Shown: positions 24,150 to 34,107 of the stretch, piece after piece
Layout of the letters: every line of letters starts with the position of its first letter
Position numbering within the stretch: position 1 is the first letter of the stretch
Source of the DNA: Cynocephalus volans
Lineage: Eukaryota > Chordata > Mammalia > Dermoptera > Cynocephalidae
Assembly (NCBI RefSeq): GCF_027409185.1
Contig: NC_084468.1
Location: forward strand, 51,647,001-51,711,000
Direction of reading: 5' to 3'
DNA length: 64,000 bases
The notes under the pieces: generated by a model
Seen by the model: the letters and a program-made list of their open reading frames with translations, nothing else
Database searches by the model: none
What the model was told of the DNA's origin: nothing
Position numbers and translations under genes: made by a program

Positions 24150-25010
24150 AAAAAGAAAAGCAGCTTGAGGAGCTGAGCAAGATGGCCAAATGGAAGACTC
24201 TAGTGCTTGTGTCTCACACAAGACAGACAAAACAATGAATACGCAAGTACAAATGGATGAAAATAACTAAAGAAGAGCTCTGGAGCACATCAAAGGAGTA
24301 ACAGAAATGCTAGTGAACACAGAAATTCAAGATAGATACTAGAGAATGGAATGAAATACTCAGCCTACACCACCCCATCCCCAAGCCAGGAGCAGCGGGG
24401 AACCAGGAGAAGCTTCTGCTAGTAGGTAAAAGGTAAGCAAGAGTTGCACTATGGACATCTGTGATCTAAGCTACAATGAAGCCACACAGCCCTTGCAGTT
24501 CATGAAGCCAGTGTGGAAAACTGCTGAGAGCCCAGGTGACCACATTAATCCAAGGAGGGAGTTCACACTGAGCCCACCCTCCCCCTGGGTCCTGGGCTTC
24601 CACAGCATGTCACCATTTTAGGATCAGAGAAAAACACCCTAGTAATTCTACCCTGGGGCCCAATATCCCCAGCATCTCCACAGCCCTAAGGTCCCATCAT
24701 CACACCAGAATTCTGTCACCTGAGCCCATGTAGCACCCTGAGTCCTAGGAACAGGCAGTCTAGCATAGTGTGGAGGCCACCCCCAGGACAGAGGGACCCA
24801 GTGTGCACATATTTTAGAACCAGAAAGCCAGCCAACTGGGGCCTTCTGCCACTGCTAATGGCCCTGCTCTCTTCAGTGAAGTACATGTGCTCCTCTCCCT
24901 GGAACACACAGTTCTGCTGTGGCTTCAGCATACCAGCCCAGAGCCATGCACTCTACTTGGAAGAACCTACATAATTCTTTCAGGAACACAGAGCCCCACC
25001 CACAGCTCCA

Positions 25011-25790
25011 GTGAGATCGCCAAGTTGAGTTTCAGAATGACACAATGTTTCTATTGTGGGCACATGAGCCTATCCACAACCTCAGCAACCTTATATGATG
25101 TAGCCCACTCCAGCTGAAGTACTGAAGAGCTACCCAGTGTTTCTCTTGGGGGTACTGGGACCCATCCATGGCACCAGAAACCTCATGCAGAGTGGCCCAC
25201 TTCAGCTAAGGAGCTATGGAGTGACTGAACATCTCTTGTGGAGGCAAAAGAGACTGCCCACAATGCCAGCAGACTTGACCAGAGTGTCTTAGTTCACCTG
25301 AGCAGCTTCAGAGTGCCAGAGCATACCTCTTAGGGGTGCAGAGTCCCAACCCAACCACACCTACCTCATCCAGAGCAGTTCACTCCAGCTGAGAAACTAC
25401 AAAGCTCCCCCATATCTCTCTTGGGGGCACACAGCTCCAGCAACTTTGTCCACTGTCACCCACTACAGCTGAGGATCTGCTGAAAACCTCATGGTATTCC
25501 TCAAAGTCCAAGGTCATCACCATGACCCCAGCCATCCATGTGGGTCACCCATTTAAGCTAAGGAGCTACAGAGCACCCCAGGGCCTCTATCAGGGGCACA
25601 GGATACTGACAAGGGTACCAGCAAGCTTGTCCAAAGGTGTCTACTCCAACTGAGGAGCTACAGAGACCCCCAATGCTGCTCCTACAAACTTCACACCTTA
25701 TCCATGACCCTTGCAACTCAGTCCAGTGTCACTCACTCCAGCATAGAGCTACCAAGCACTCCAGCACCTAGGTCGTGGAGGCATTAATAG
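25011..25790 (+). repeat. Degenerate tandem array (about 92-bp unit) in L1 copy C 5'UTR
   Basis: A recurring 'CACTCCAGCTGAGGAGCTACAGAG'-like block, in diverged forms, is found near 25111, 25203, 25295, 25386, 25466, 25555, 25647 and 25740. Spacings are 92, 92, 91, 80, 89, 92 and 93. Between blocks the pieces 'CTCTTGGGGGCACA' and 'ACCCA..CACCAGCAACCTCATCC' also recur in order. This is a monomer-like 5'UTR array of at least eight units, lying upstream of ORF1 and therefore in the expected promoter region. Confidence 0.7.
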
Positions 25791-25917
25791 ACAACTCTGA
25801 AGTTCAGCACAGTCAAAGAAATCACACCAAGACTATGCTATTGCCCTCACCCAGAACCAAACCTAAAACACTCCACCTGACAGACACTACAGAGCACATC
25901 TACAGGAAAGACTCTTT

Positions 25918-26063
25918 GGGCCGAGCCCGTGGCGCACTCGGTAGAGTGCGGTGCTGGGAGTGCGACGACGCTCCCGCCGCGGGTTCGGATCTTATATAGG
26001 AATGGCCGGTGCACTCACTGGCTGAGTGCCAGTCAGGAAAAAATGACAAAAAAAAAAAAAAAG
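25918..26063 (+). mobile_element. tRNA-derived SINE (CYN-like, GC-rich subtype)
   Basis: It starts GGGCCGAGCCCGTGGCGCAC, with A-box-like TGGCGCACTCGG, B-box-like GGGTTCGGATC, the TATATAGGAATGGCCGG junction and TGAGTGCCAGTCAGGA, then an A run. The 17-bp duplication TACAGGAAAGACTCTTT occurs at 25901-25917 and 26072-26088. Eight unexplained bases (GGATAACT) lie between the A run and the second duplication. It is inserted in the 5'UTR of L1 copy C. Confidence 0.88.
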
Positions 26064-26682
26064 GATAACTTTACAGGAAAGACTCTTTCCCTTCAAAAGC
26101 TACTCCAGAGTATTAGATGAAGCAACTGTTCCAACAGATGACCAAAGATCAACCTATGGATACATGAAACATTAATAAAACAAGGAAACATGCCACTTCC
26201 AAAAGAATACAATAATTTGCCAGTACCAGACCCCGAAGAAAAGGAAATCTGTGAAATGCCTGAAAAGGAATTCCAAAGAGTAATTTTAAGGAAATTCAAT
26301 GAGATGCAAGAAAATAGAAATAGACAACACAACAACATGAGAAGAATAATTCAGGATCTGAAGAAGATCTTCAACAAAGAGATAAATATTATTTAAAAAA
26401 GAACCAAGCAGAAATCATGGAATTGATGGACTCATTTAATAAAATAAAATATACAACAAAGAGCTTCTGCAACAAGCTAGATCAAACAGAAGAAATAATT
26501 TCAGAACTTGATGATTGGCTTTTTGAAATAATCCAGACAAAATAAATAAATTAAGGAGTTAAAAAAATTAAGTCTATGAGATCTGTGGGACAGTTTTAAG
26601 CACACATTCATATTATGGGTGATCCAGAAGGGGAAGAGAAGGGAAAAGGTATCAAAAACCTATTTAAAGAAATAATAGCTGA

Positions 26683-28224
26683 GGCTTTTCAAGATGGCGG
26701 CGGCTGCGGTGGCTGGCGCGGAGTAGCTGAGGTGGAAAAGGCGGCCACTGGGACTCAGGCAGCCGGAAAACTTGTGGTCCTTCCTCTCGCCATCTCTTAA
26801 GGGAGGACTGCTGCTGCTGACCGGTCGTGGGGGGTGACCGCCACTTTGCCCCCGGCAGGAGAGGCTGCCTCATTTACAGACAACAGCTTTAAAGTGTGGA
26901 GCAGGAAAAGAACTGTTTCTTAGCTGCAAAAGTGAGTCTCGAAACAGGGAACATGGCGCCAGGGCTGCTGTGGATGCAGCCAGGATCCCGGAGGCCGGGG
27001 CCGCGCTGAAGGCGGCCAGCTGCCCTATTCAGGATTCGAGGTTTCAGGCCGGCATTAAAGAAGATTCCTGGGAGCGCCCGAGCCGCGCCGCGACTGAACA
27101 GCCCGAGGCGGCAGCGGCCGAGAACTGGGAAAGGCGGCAAACCAGAGACAGAGAGCGAGCACCCGACCTGGCACAGCACTGTGAGTGATCCCTGGCACAG
27201 CTCTGTTCGGGGGGTGGATGCCCAAGCGGCCCCCGCCTGCACCACCAGCCCACTCACCGCCGGTGCTACCGCCATTTTCCGAGGTGCGGGCAGCTCCAAC
27301 CTGCTCGGCCATCACTGAGCCCTCCCACTTGCTGGCCTGGCGCCAGGCTTTCCAGAGCTTGCGGACCGGCCTTGGCTCCCACTCCCTCCCCAGTTCTCCG
27401 GCGGGGCTGGTGGGGGAGGGTGTCCCGGGCAAGTTTCGGGAGGCCAAGGAAGTACGGGCGGGCCGACTGTCACTCCACCATACCCTGGACTCCGGCCCCA
27501 GGTAAACTCCCTGTTACTGGGAGGCAGATACCATCTATGCAGCCACCAGTTTGGAAAAAAGCCTAACGAATTTCTGGTTGGGAATAGTGTGGTAGGAGAG
27601 TTCCCAGGTCAGCTTGAACCTGCCGGAGACCAGGCTGCAGGTGGGCGCTAGACTCGGTTTATACTGGGGGGATACAAAGGTGAACAAGACCCGAGAAAGA
27701 TCTACATAGTGCCACAAAGGCACCCAGAGAGACCAGTCGTCTGTGCCCAGCAGAAACCTGGTAGACTTCCTGGGCGAGGCGGTACCGAGCAGGGTCTTGA
27801 AGGCCCAGCTGTTAGAGGAGGGGTGCAGAAGACACGCCCCAGCCCAGCACAGTGCGCACAGAGTGGGGAGACGTGCGGCCAGGGAGGCGGAGACTCGACA
27901 AAAACCACACACCCGGTGGGGTCGCTACTGCACGATCTAACAGCCTGGGCCAGAGCACACGGAACAGGGAGAAGTCCTGCACAGGAAGTGAAAGCTCAAC
28001 AGAGATCACACACCCTGTGGTACGTGACCCACCAGCCCAGCAGAGTCCAAGCTGACCAGAAAGGTGGCTCCCCGGAGAAGCCCAAGACCCGAGGCAACCA
28101 CACACACAAGGCACTAGAGGCCAACTGAGCAGTCACGGAGGGAGCCATACGAAATTGGCAACCACAGCAACATCCTAGTTAGTCATTAGTCTCAAACCGG
28201 TGGACTGTGAAACCCCCAGCCACA
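26683..28224 (+). promoter_or_regulatory. L1 copy 1 5'UTR / internal promoter
   Basis: This 1.54-kb leader is GC- and CpG-rich, in sharp contrast to its AT-rich host. It starts with CAAGATGGCGGCGG at 26690-26703, matching the YY1 core (AAGATGGCGGC) found at the 5' end of human L1, where YY1 positions the start of transcription. That RNA starts at or near 26683 is inference. The minus strand carries a long ORF (about 26889-27275) kept in related copies (see findings). Confidence 0.75.
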
Positions 28225-29205
28225 ATGAATAAACACCAAAAAAAAGACACCAGAAATACAAAAAATCAAGAAAGTACACCACCAAAAGTTAATAAATCTC
28301 AAACTCTAGATCCTATAGAACAAGAAGCCCTTGAAATGACTGACAAGGAATTTCGAGTGATAATTCTAAAGAAACGGAATGAGATACAAGAAAACTCAGC
28401 TAGACATCATGATGAAATGAGGAAAAGTATACAGGATCTGAAAGAGGAAATGTACAAGGAAATCAATGTCCTGAAAAAAAATGTAGCAGAACTTGCTGAA
28501 CTGAAGAAGTTATTCAGCGAAATAAAAAACACAACGGAGAGTTTAACCAGCAGGCTTGTCGAAGTTGAAGAGAGAACCTCTGAACTTGAAGATGGGCTGT
28601 TTGAAATAACACAAGCAGACAAAAAGAAAGAAAAAAGAATCAAGGACATTGAAGAAAATCTGAGAGAGATATCAGACAACCATAAGCGATCAAATATCCG
28701 AGTCATGGGTATTCCAGAAGGGGAGGAAAATGGAGATTCCATTGAAAACATATTCAACAAAATAGTGGCAGAAAACTTCCCAGGTATAGGAAAAATCACA
28801 GATCTTCAGATCCAGGAAGCTCAACGATCTCCAAACGTATTCAACCCAAAAAGGCCTTCTCCAAGACATGTCATAGTCAAATTGGCAAAACTCAGAGACA
28901 AAGAGAGAATCTTAAAAGCTGCAAGAGAGAAGCGTCAAATCACCTATAAGGGAGCCCCAATCAGGTTAACATCAGACTTTTCATCACAAACCGTAAAAGC
29001 TAGAAAGGAATGGGATGATATTTTCAAAATACTAAAAGACAAAGATTGCCAGCCAAGAATACTCTACCCTGCAAGGCTATCCTTCCGAAATGAGGGGCAA
29101 ATAGTATATTTCTCAGACAAACAAAAACTGCGGGAGTTCACTACCACAAGACCACCCTTACAAGAAATCCTCAAGGGAGTACTGGGTTTGGTTCCTGAAA
29201 AATAA
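28225..29205 (+). CDS. L1 ORF1p (copy 1), RNA-binding chaperone
   Basis: The intact 326-residue ORF starts at the ATG of MNKHQKKDTR. The frame is open slightly further upstream, but without an ATG. The basic/polar N-terminus is followed by a long heptad-rich coiled coil (about 40-155: KKLFSEIKNTTESL..LVEVEERTSELE). An RRM-like domain follows (about 156-255, starting SNIRVMGIPEGEENGDSIEN), then a C-terminal domain (about 256-326) preceded by REKRQITYKGAPIRLTSDFS, matching the conserved REKG..TYKG element of L1 ORF1p. In the family this protein forms trimers that coat L1 RNA in cytoplasmic RNPs. About ten residues differ from the inverted intact copy at 56607-57587. No frame defect is visible. 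Confidence 0.93.
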   Translation: MNKHQKKDTRNTKNQESTPPKVNKSQTLDPIEQEALEMTDKEFRVIILKKRNEIQENSARHHDEMRKSIQDLKEEMYKEINVLKKNVAELAELKKLFSEIKNTTESLTSRLVEVEERTSELEDGLFEITQADKKKEKRIKDIEENLREISDNHKRSNIRVMGIPEGEENGDSIENIFNKIVAENFPGIGKITDLQIQEAQRSPNVFNPKRPSPRHVIVKLAKLRDKERILKAAREKRQITYKGAPIRLTSDFSSQTVKARKEWDDIFKILKDKDCQPRILYPARLSFRNEGQIVYFSDKQKLREFTTTRPPLQEILKGVLGLVPEK

Positions 29206-29392
29206 CTACCACTGCCATAAAAACCCAAGAAAAATCTAAACCCGCTAGTATAATAAAAATAGCATTCATGAAGAGAAAACAAGCTAACAAAAACACTATC
29301 TACAACCTAAGGAACCAACAAACACAGAAAACAAACAGTAAATCAGAAAGCAAGGAACAAAAGACACCTAAGACAACCAAACAACCAATAAA

Positions 29393-32300
29393 ATGCTAGG
29401 AATAAATCAACACCTTTCAATAACAACTCTTAATGTAAAAGGCTTAAATTCCCCAATTAAAAGACACAGACTGGCTGACTGGATCAAAAAGCAGGACCCA
29501 ACTATATGCTGTCTACAAGAGACCCACCTCACCCATAAAGATTCACATAGACTAAGAGTGAAAGGATGGAAAAAGATTTACCATGCAAACAGAAAAGAAA
29601 AACGAGCTGGAGTAGCTATTCTTATATCTGACAAAATAGACTTGAAACTAAAAACCAGAAAAAGAGACAATGAGGGACACTACTTAATGATAAAAGGACT
29701 GATCCATCAAGAAGACATAACAATCATAAATATGTATGCACCCAATGTTGGAGCAGCCAGATTTATAAAACAAACTCTATTAGACCTAAAGAAGGAAATA
29801 GACACTAATACCATAATAGCAGGGGACCTGAACACCCCACTGTCAATATTAGACAGATCATCTAGGCAAAGAATCAGTAGAGAAACACAAGATCTAAACA
29901 AGACTCTAGACCAATTGGAATTGGCAGATATCTATAGAACATTCCACCCAACAACCTCAGAATATTCATTCTTCTCATCAGCACATGGATCATTCTCCAG
30001 GATAGATCACATATTAGGTCACAAATCAAGTCTCAATAAATTCAAAAAAATTGGAATTATCCCATGTATCTTCTCAGACCACAATGGATTAAAACTAGAA
30101 ATTAATAACAAACGAACCTCTGGAAACTATACAAACACATGGAAATTAAACAGCATTCTACTTAATGACATATGGGTCCAAGAAGAAATCAAGCAGGAAA
30201 TCAAAAAATTTATTGAAACTAATGAAAACAATGATACATCATACCAAAACCTGTGGGATACTGCAAAAGCAGTATTGAGGGGAAAATTTATCGCATTAAA
30301 CGCTCACTTCAGAAGAATAGAAAGATGGCAAGTGAACAACCTAACACTTCACCTTAAAGAACTAGAAAAACAAGAACAATCCAATCCTAAAGTTAGCAGA
30401 CGGAAAGAAATCATTAAGATCAGAGCAGAACTGAATGAAATTGAAAACCAAAAAACAATTCAAAAGATCAACGAATCAAAAAGTTGTTTTTTTGAAAAGA
30501 TAAATAAAATTGACAAACCATTAGCATGGCTAACAAAAAAAAGAAGAGAGAAGACTCAAGTAACAAAAATTAGAAATGAAAAAGGCGATATTACAACTGA
30601 TTCATCTGAAAAACAAGGAATCATTCGAGACTACTATAAACAACTATACGCCAACAAATTTGAAAATCTGGAGGAAATGGATAAATTTCTGGACACACAC
30701 AAGCTCCCAAAACTGAACCGTGAAGACGTAGAAAATTTGAACAGACCAATAACAATAAAGGAGATTGAAGCTGTTATCAGAAGGCTCCCAACAAAGAAAA
30801 GCCCAGGACCAGATGGATTCACAGCAGAATTTTACCAAGTATTCAAACAGGAATTGACACCGATTCTTTACAAACTATTCCAAAAGATTGAAACGGACGC
30901 AAATCTCCCAAACTCATTCTATGAAGCAGACATCATCCTGATACCAAAACCACGTAAAGATATAACCAAAAAAGAAAACTACAGGCCAATATCGCTGATG
31001 AATATAGATGCAAAAATCCTCACTAAATTACTAGCAAACCAAATACAGCAACACATACGAAAAATTATTCATCACGATCAAGTGGGATTCATCCCAGGGA
31101 TGCAAGGTTGGTTCAACATACGCAAATCAATAAATGTGATACACCATATTAATAAACTCAAACACAAGGACCATATGATCATCTCTATAGATGCTGAAAA
31201 AGCATTTGATAAAGTTCAGCACTCATTCATGAAAAAGACCCTCTATAAGTTAGGTATAGAGGGAAAGTATCTCAACATAATTAAAGCCATATATGCCAAA
31301 CCCACAGCCAATATCATCCTGAATGGGGAAAAGCTGAAAGCTTTTCCTTTAAGAACAGGAACTAGACAAGGATGCCCACTCTCACCACTCCTATTCAACA
31401 TAGTGTTGGAAGTACTAGCCAGAGCAATCAGAGAAGAGAAGGAAATAAAGGGCATCCAGATTGGAAAAGATGAAGTCAAACTGTCCCTGTTTGCAGATGA
31501 CATGATCCTATATATCAAACAGCCTAAAACCTCTACAAAAAAACTGTTGGAATTGATAAATGATTTCAGCACAGTAGCAGGATACAAAATCAACACACAA
31601 AAATCAGTAGCATTTCTTTTCTCCAATAGTGAACATGCAGAAGGAGAAATCAAGAAAGCCTGCCCATTTACAATAGCCACCAAAAAAATAAAATACTTAG
31701 GAATTGAGTTAACCAAGGAGGTGAAAAATCTCTATAATGAGAACTACAAACCACTGCTGAGAGAAATTAGAGAGGATACAAGAAGATGGAAAGATATCCC
31801 ATGCTCTTGGATTGGAAGAATCAACATAGTGAAAATGTCCATACTACCCAAAGTGATATACAAATTCAATGCATTCCCCATCAGAATTCCAAAGACATTT
31901 TTCTCAGAAATGGAAAAAACTATCCAGACATTTATATGGAACAATAAAAGACCACGCATAGCCAAAGCAATGCTGAGCAAAAAAAATAAAGCTGGAGGCA
32001 TAACACTACCTGGCTTTAAGCTATACTACAAAGCTATAATAACCAAAACAGTATGGTACTGGCATAAAAACAGACACACTGACCAATGGAATAGAATAGA
32101 GAATCCAGAAATCAACCCACACACTTACTGCCATCTGATCTTTGACAAAGGCACCAAGCCTATTCACTGGGGAAGGGACTGCCTCTTCAGCAAGTGGTGC
32201 TGGGATAACTGGATATCGATATGCAGGAGAATGAAACTAGATCCATACCTCTCACCGTATACTAAAATCAACTCAAAATGGATTAAGGATTTAAATATAC

Positions 32301-33220
32301 ACCCTGAGACAATAAAACTTCTTAAAGAAAACATAGGAGAAACACTGCAGGAAATACGACTGGGCACAGACTTCATGAATACGACCCCAAAAGCACGGGC
32401 AACCAAAGGAAAAATAAACAAATGGGATTATATCAAACTGAAAAGCTTCTGCACAGCAAAATAAACAATTAAAAGAGTTAAAAGACAACCAACAGAGTGG
32501 GAGAAAATATTTGCAAAATATACATCTGACAAAGGATTAATATCCAGAATATATAAGGAACTCAAACAACTTTACAAGAAGAAAACAAGCAACCCAATTA
32601 AAAAATGGGCAAAAGAGCTAAGTAGGCATTTCTCTAAGGAAGATATCCAAATGGCCAACAGACATATGAAAAAATGCTCAACATCACTCAGCATCCGGGA
32701 AATGCAAATCAAAACCACACTGAGATACCATCTAACCCCAGTTAGGATGGCTAAAATCCAAAAGACTGTGAACGATAAATGCTGGCGAGGCTGCGGAGAA
32801 AAAGGAACTCTCATACATTGTTGGTGGGACTGCAAAATGGTGCAGCCTCTATGGAAAATGGTATGGAGGTTCCTCAAACAATTGCAGATAGATCTACCAT
32901 ACAACCCAGCTATCCCACTGTTGGGAATATACCCAGAAGAATGGAAATCATCAAGTCGAAGGTATACCTGTTTCCCAATGTTCATCGCAGCCCTCTTTAC
33001 AATAGCCAAGAGTTGGAACCAGCCCAAATGCCCATCATCGGATGAGTGGATACGGAAAATGTGGTACATCTACACAATGGAATACTACTCAGCTATAAAA
33101 ACGAATGAAATACTGCCATTTGCAACAACATGGATGGACCTTGAGAGAATTATATTAAGTGAAACAAGTCAGGCACAGAAAGAGAAATACCACATGTTCT
33201 CACTTATTGGAGGGAGCTAA
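29393..33220 (+). pseudogene. L1 ORF2p (copy 1), EN-RT with nonsense at codon 1024
   Basis: The frame runs 3828 bp from [10 protein letters not shown] to the natural stop but is interrupted by TAA at 32462-32464, codon 1024, where the intact copy has Glu (GAA). Downstream codons stay open in the same frame to 33220, so this is one point mutation. Upstream the endonuclease residues N14, E43, Y115, D145, N147, D205, D229 and H230 are present. The reverse transcriptase has D600 and FADD (700-703). The predicted product lacks the last 252 residues, including the C-terminal Cys-rich segment [15 protein letters not shown] (about 1130-1147) that the L1 family needs for efficient retrotransposition. 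Confidence 0.93.
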
Positions 33221-33236
33221 AAATTAATATATAAAT

Positions 33237-33395
33237 TCACACACACACACACAGACACACACACACGCACACGCACACAAACTGGGGGGGGGAAGAAGAT
33301 ATAACAACCACAATTATTTGATGTTGATATGACAAGCAAACAGAAAGGACATTGTTGGGGGGGAGGGGGGAGGCAGAAGGGAGGGAGGTTTTGGT
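33237..33395 (+). repeat. L1 copy 1 3'UTR: CA repeat and G-rich tracts
   Basis: After the ORF2 stop comes a CA-rich microsatellite (about 33239-33280). An eight-G run follows (about 33284-33292), then AAGAAGATATAACAAC and a second G/purine-rich tract (about 33352-33390) with several runs of three or more G on the L1 sense strand. That tract has G-quadruplex potential, as reported for L1 3'UTRs in other mammals. Confidence 0.75.
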
Positions 33396-34107
33396 GATGG
33401 GGAGCAATAATCAGCCACGATGTATATTGACAAAATAAAATTAAAAAAAATAAATAAAGAAAGAAAGAAAGAAGAAAGAAATAATAGCTGAAAACTTCCC
33501 AAGTATTGAGAGGGATATAAATTTTCAGATCAAAGAGGAGCTAAGGTCCCCAAACAGATTTAACCCAAAAAATGTCCTCTACAAGACACATTGTACACAA
33601 ATTGTCAAAAGTCAAAAGACAAAGAGAAATTATAAAAATGGCAATAGAAAAATGTCAGGTCACCTACAAGGGAATCTCCATTAGACTAGTAGCATGTTTC
33701 TCACTAAAAATCTTAAAGGCCAAGACAGAGTGAGATGATATAATCAAAGTGCTAAAAGTAAAAAATTTCCAACCAAGAATACTATACCCAGAAAAGCTAT
33801 CCTTCAGAAATTTAAAAAAAAAAAAATAGTATTTCCCAAACAAATGAAAACTGAGAATTCACCACCACAAGGCAATCCCTACAAGAAATCCTTAAAGTAA
33901 TTCTATATCTGAAAGCAAAGGAATGATAACTACCATCAAGATAATTCTCAAAAGAATAAAACTCACTGGTAGAACAGAAATGCAACTGAGAAAGAGAAAT
34001 AAATTATATCTATCACTACAGAAAACTACCAAACTGCAAAGACAAACAATAAATAAGAAAGAAAGGAACAAAAGATATAGAAAACAACCATTAAAAAAAT
34101 TAACAAA

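Larger units (their letters stand above)
26683..33474 (+). mobile_element. Young full-length L1 (copy 1), one visible ORF2 nonsense codon
   Basis: This 6.79-kb L1 is flanked by an exact 17-bp duplication, AAAGAAATAATAGCTGA, at 26666-26682 and 33475-33491, with a TTT/AAAG insertion site that fits L1 endonuclease preference. It starts GGCTTTTCAAGATGGCGG and has a GC-rich 5'UTR (to 28224), intact ORF1 (28225-29205), a 187-bp spacer and ORF2 (29393-33220) with a premature stop. The 3'UTR carries a CA repeat, a G block and a G/purine-rich tract, then an A-rich tail with AAAG repeats. It is inserted in ORF1 of L1 copy C and is therefore younger than it. Confidence 0.95.
26190..33925 (+). pseudogene. 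L1 copy C ORF1 relic, split by a young L1
   Basis: The first part (26190-26665) shows ORF1-like text: 'EEKEICEMPEKEFQRVILRKFNEMQENRNRQHNNMRRIIQDLKKIFNKEI', matching the coiled-coil start of the young ORF1p, then stops. The second part resumes at 33492 after the inserted L1, with relics of 'NFPSI', 'RSPNRFNPKN', 'TYKGISIRL' and 'YPEKLSFRN'. The relic ends near 33925. The ancestral protein is the L1 RNA-binding chaperone. Frames are destroyed by stops and by the 6.8-kb insertion, so it is non-functional. Confidence 0.75.

Noticed and set aside
25011..25790. CRISPR-like regularly spaced repeat
   Set aside because: Units are degenerate, lack unique spacers of constant size between identical repeats, and lie in an L1 5'UTR in mammalian DNA.
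26900..27500. CpG-island promoter of a host gene
   Set aside because: The GC-rich block is the L1 5'UTR, as shown by its repetition at 38.3-39.8 and 57.6-59.1 kb and by flanking target duplications.
27709..28128. Sense upstream ORF of 139 codons in the L1 copy 1 5'UTR, with a 101-codon counterpart at 57684-57989 on the minus strand in copy 3
   Set aside because: Both open only with GTG and contain no ATG at a matching place. Similarity is explained by recent common origin of the two L1s, and copy 2 does not keep the frame.
31243..31716. 157-codon frame antisense to ORF2, repeated at 42840-43313 and 54096-54569
   Set aside because: It is a shadow of the reverse-transcriptase coding region. 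It persists because the sense ORF is conserved between copies, and no domain is recognisable.
32572..33069. 165-codon frame antisense to the end of ORF2, also at 44169-44666 and 52743-53240
   Set aside because: Another shadow of the ORF2 C-terminal region, with no independent support.
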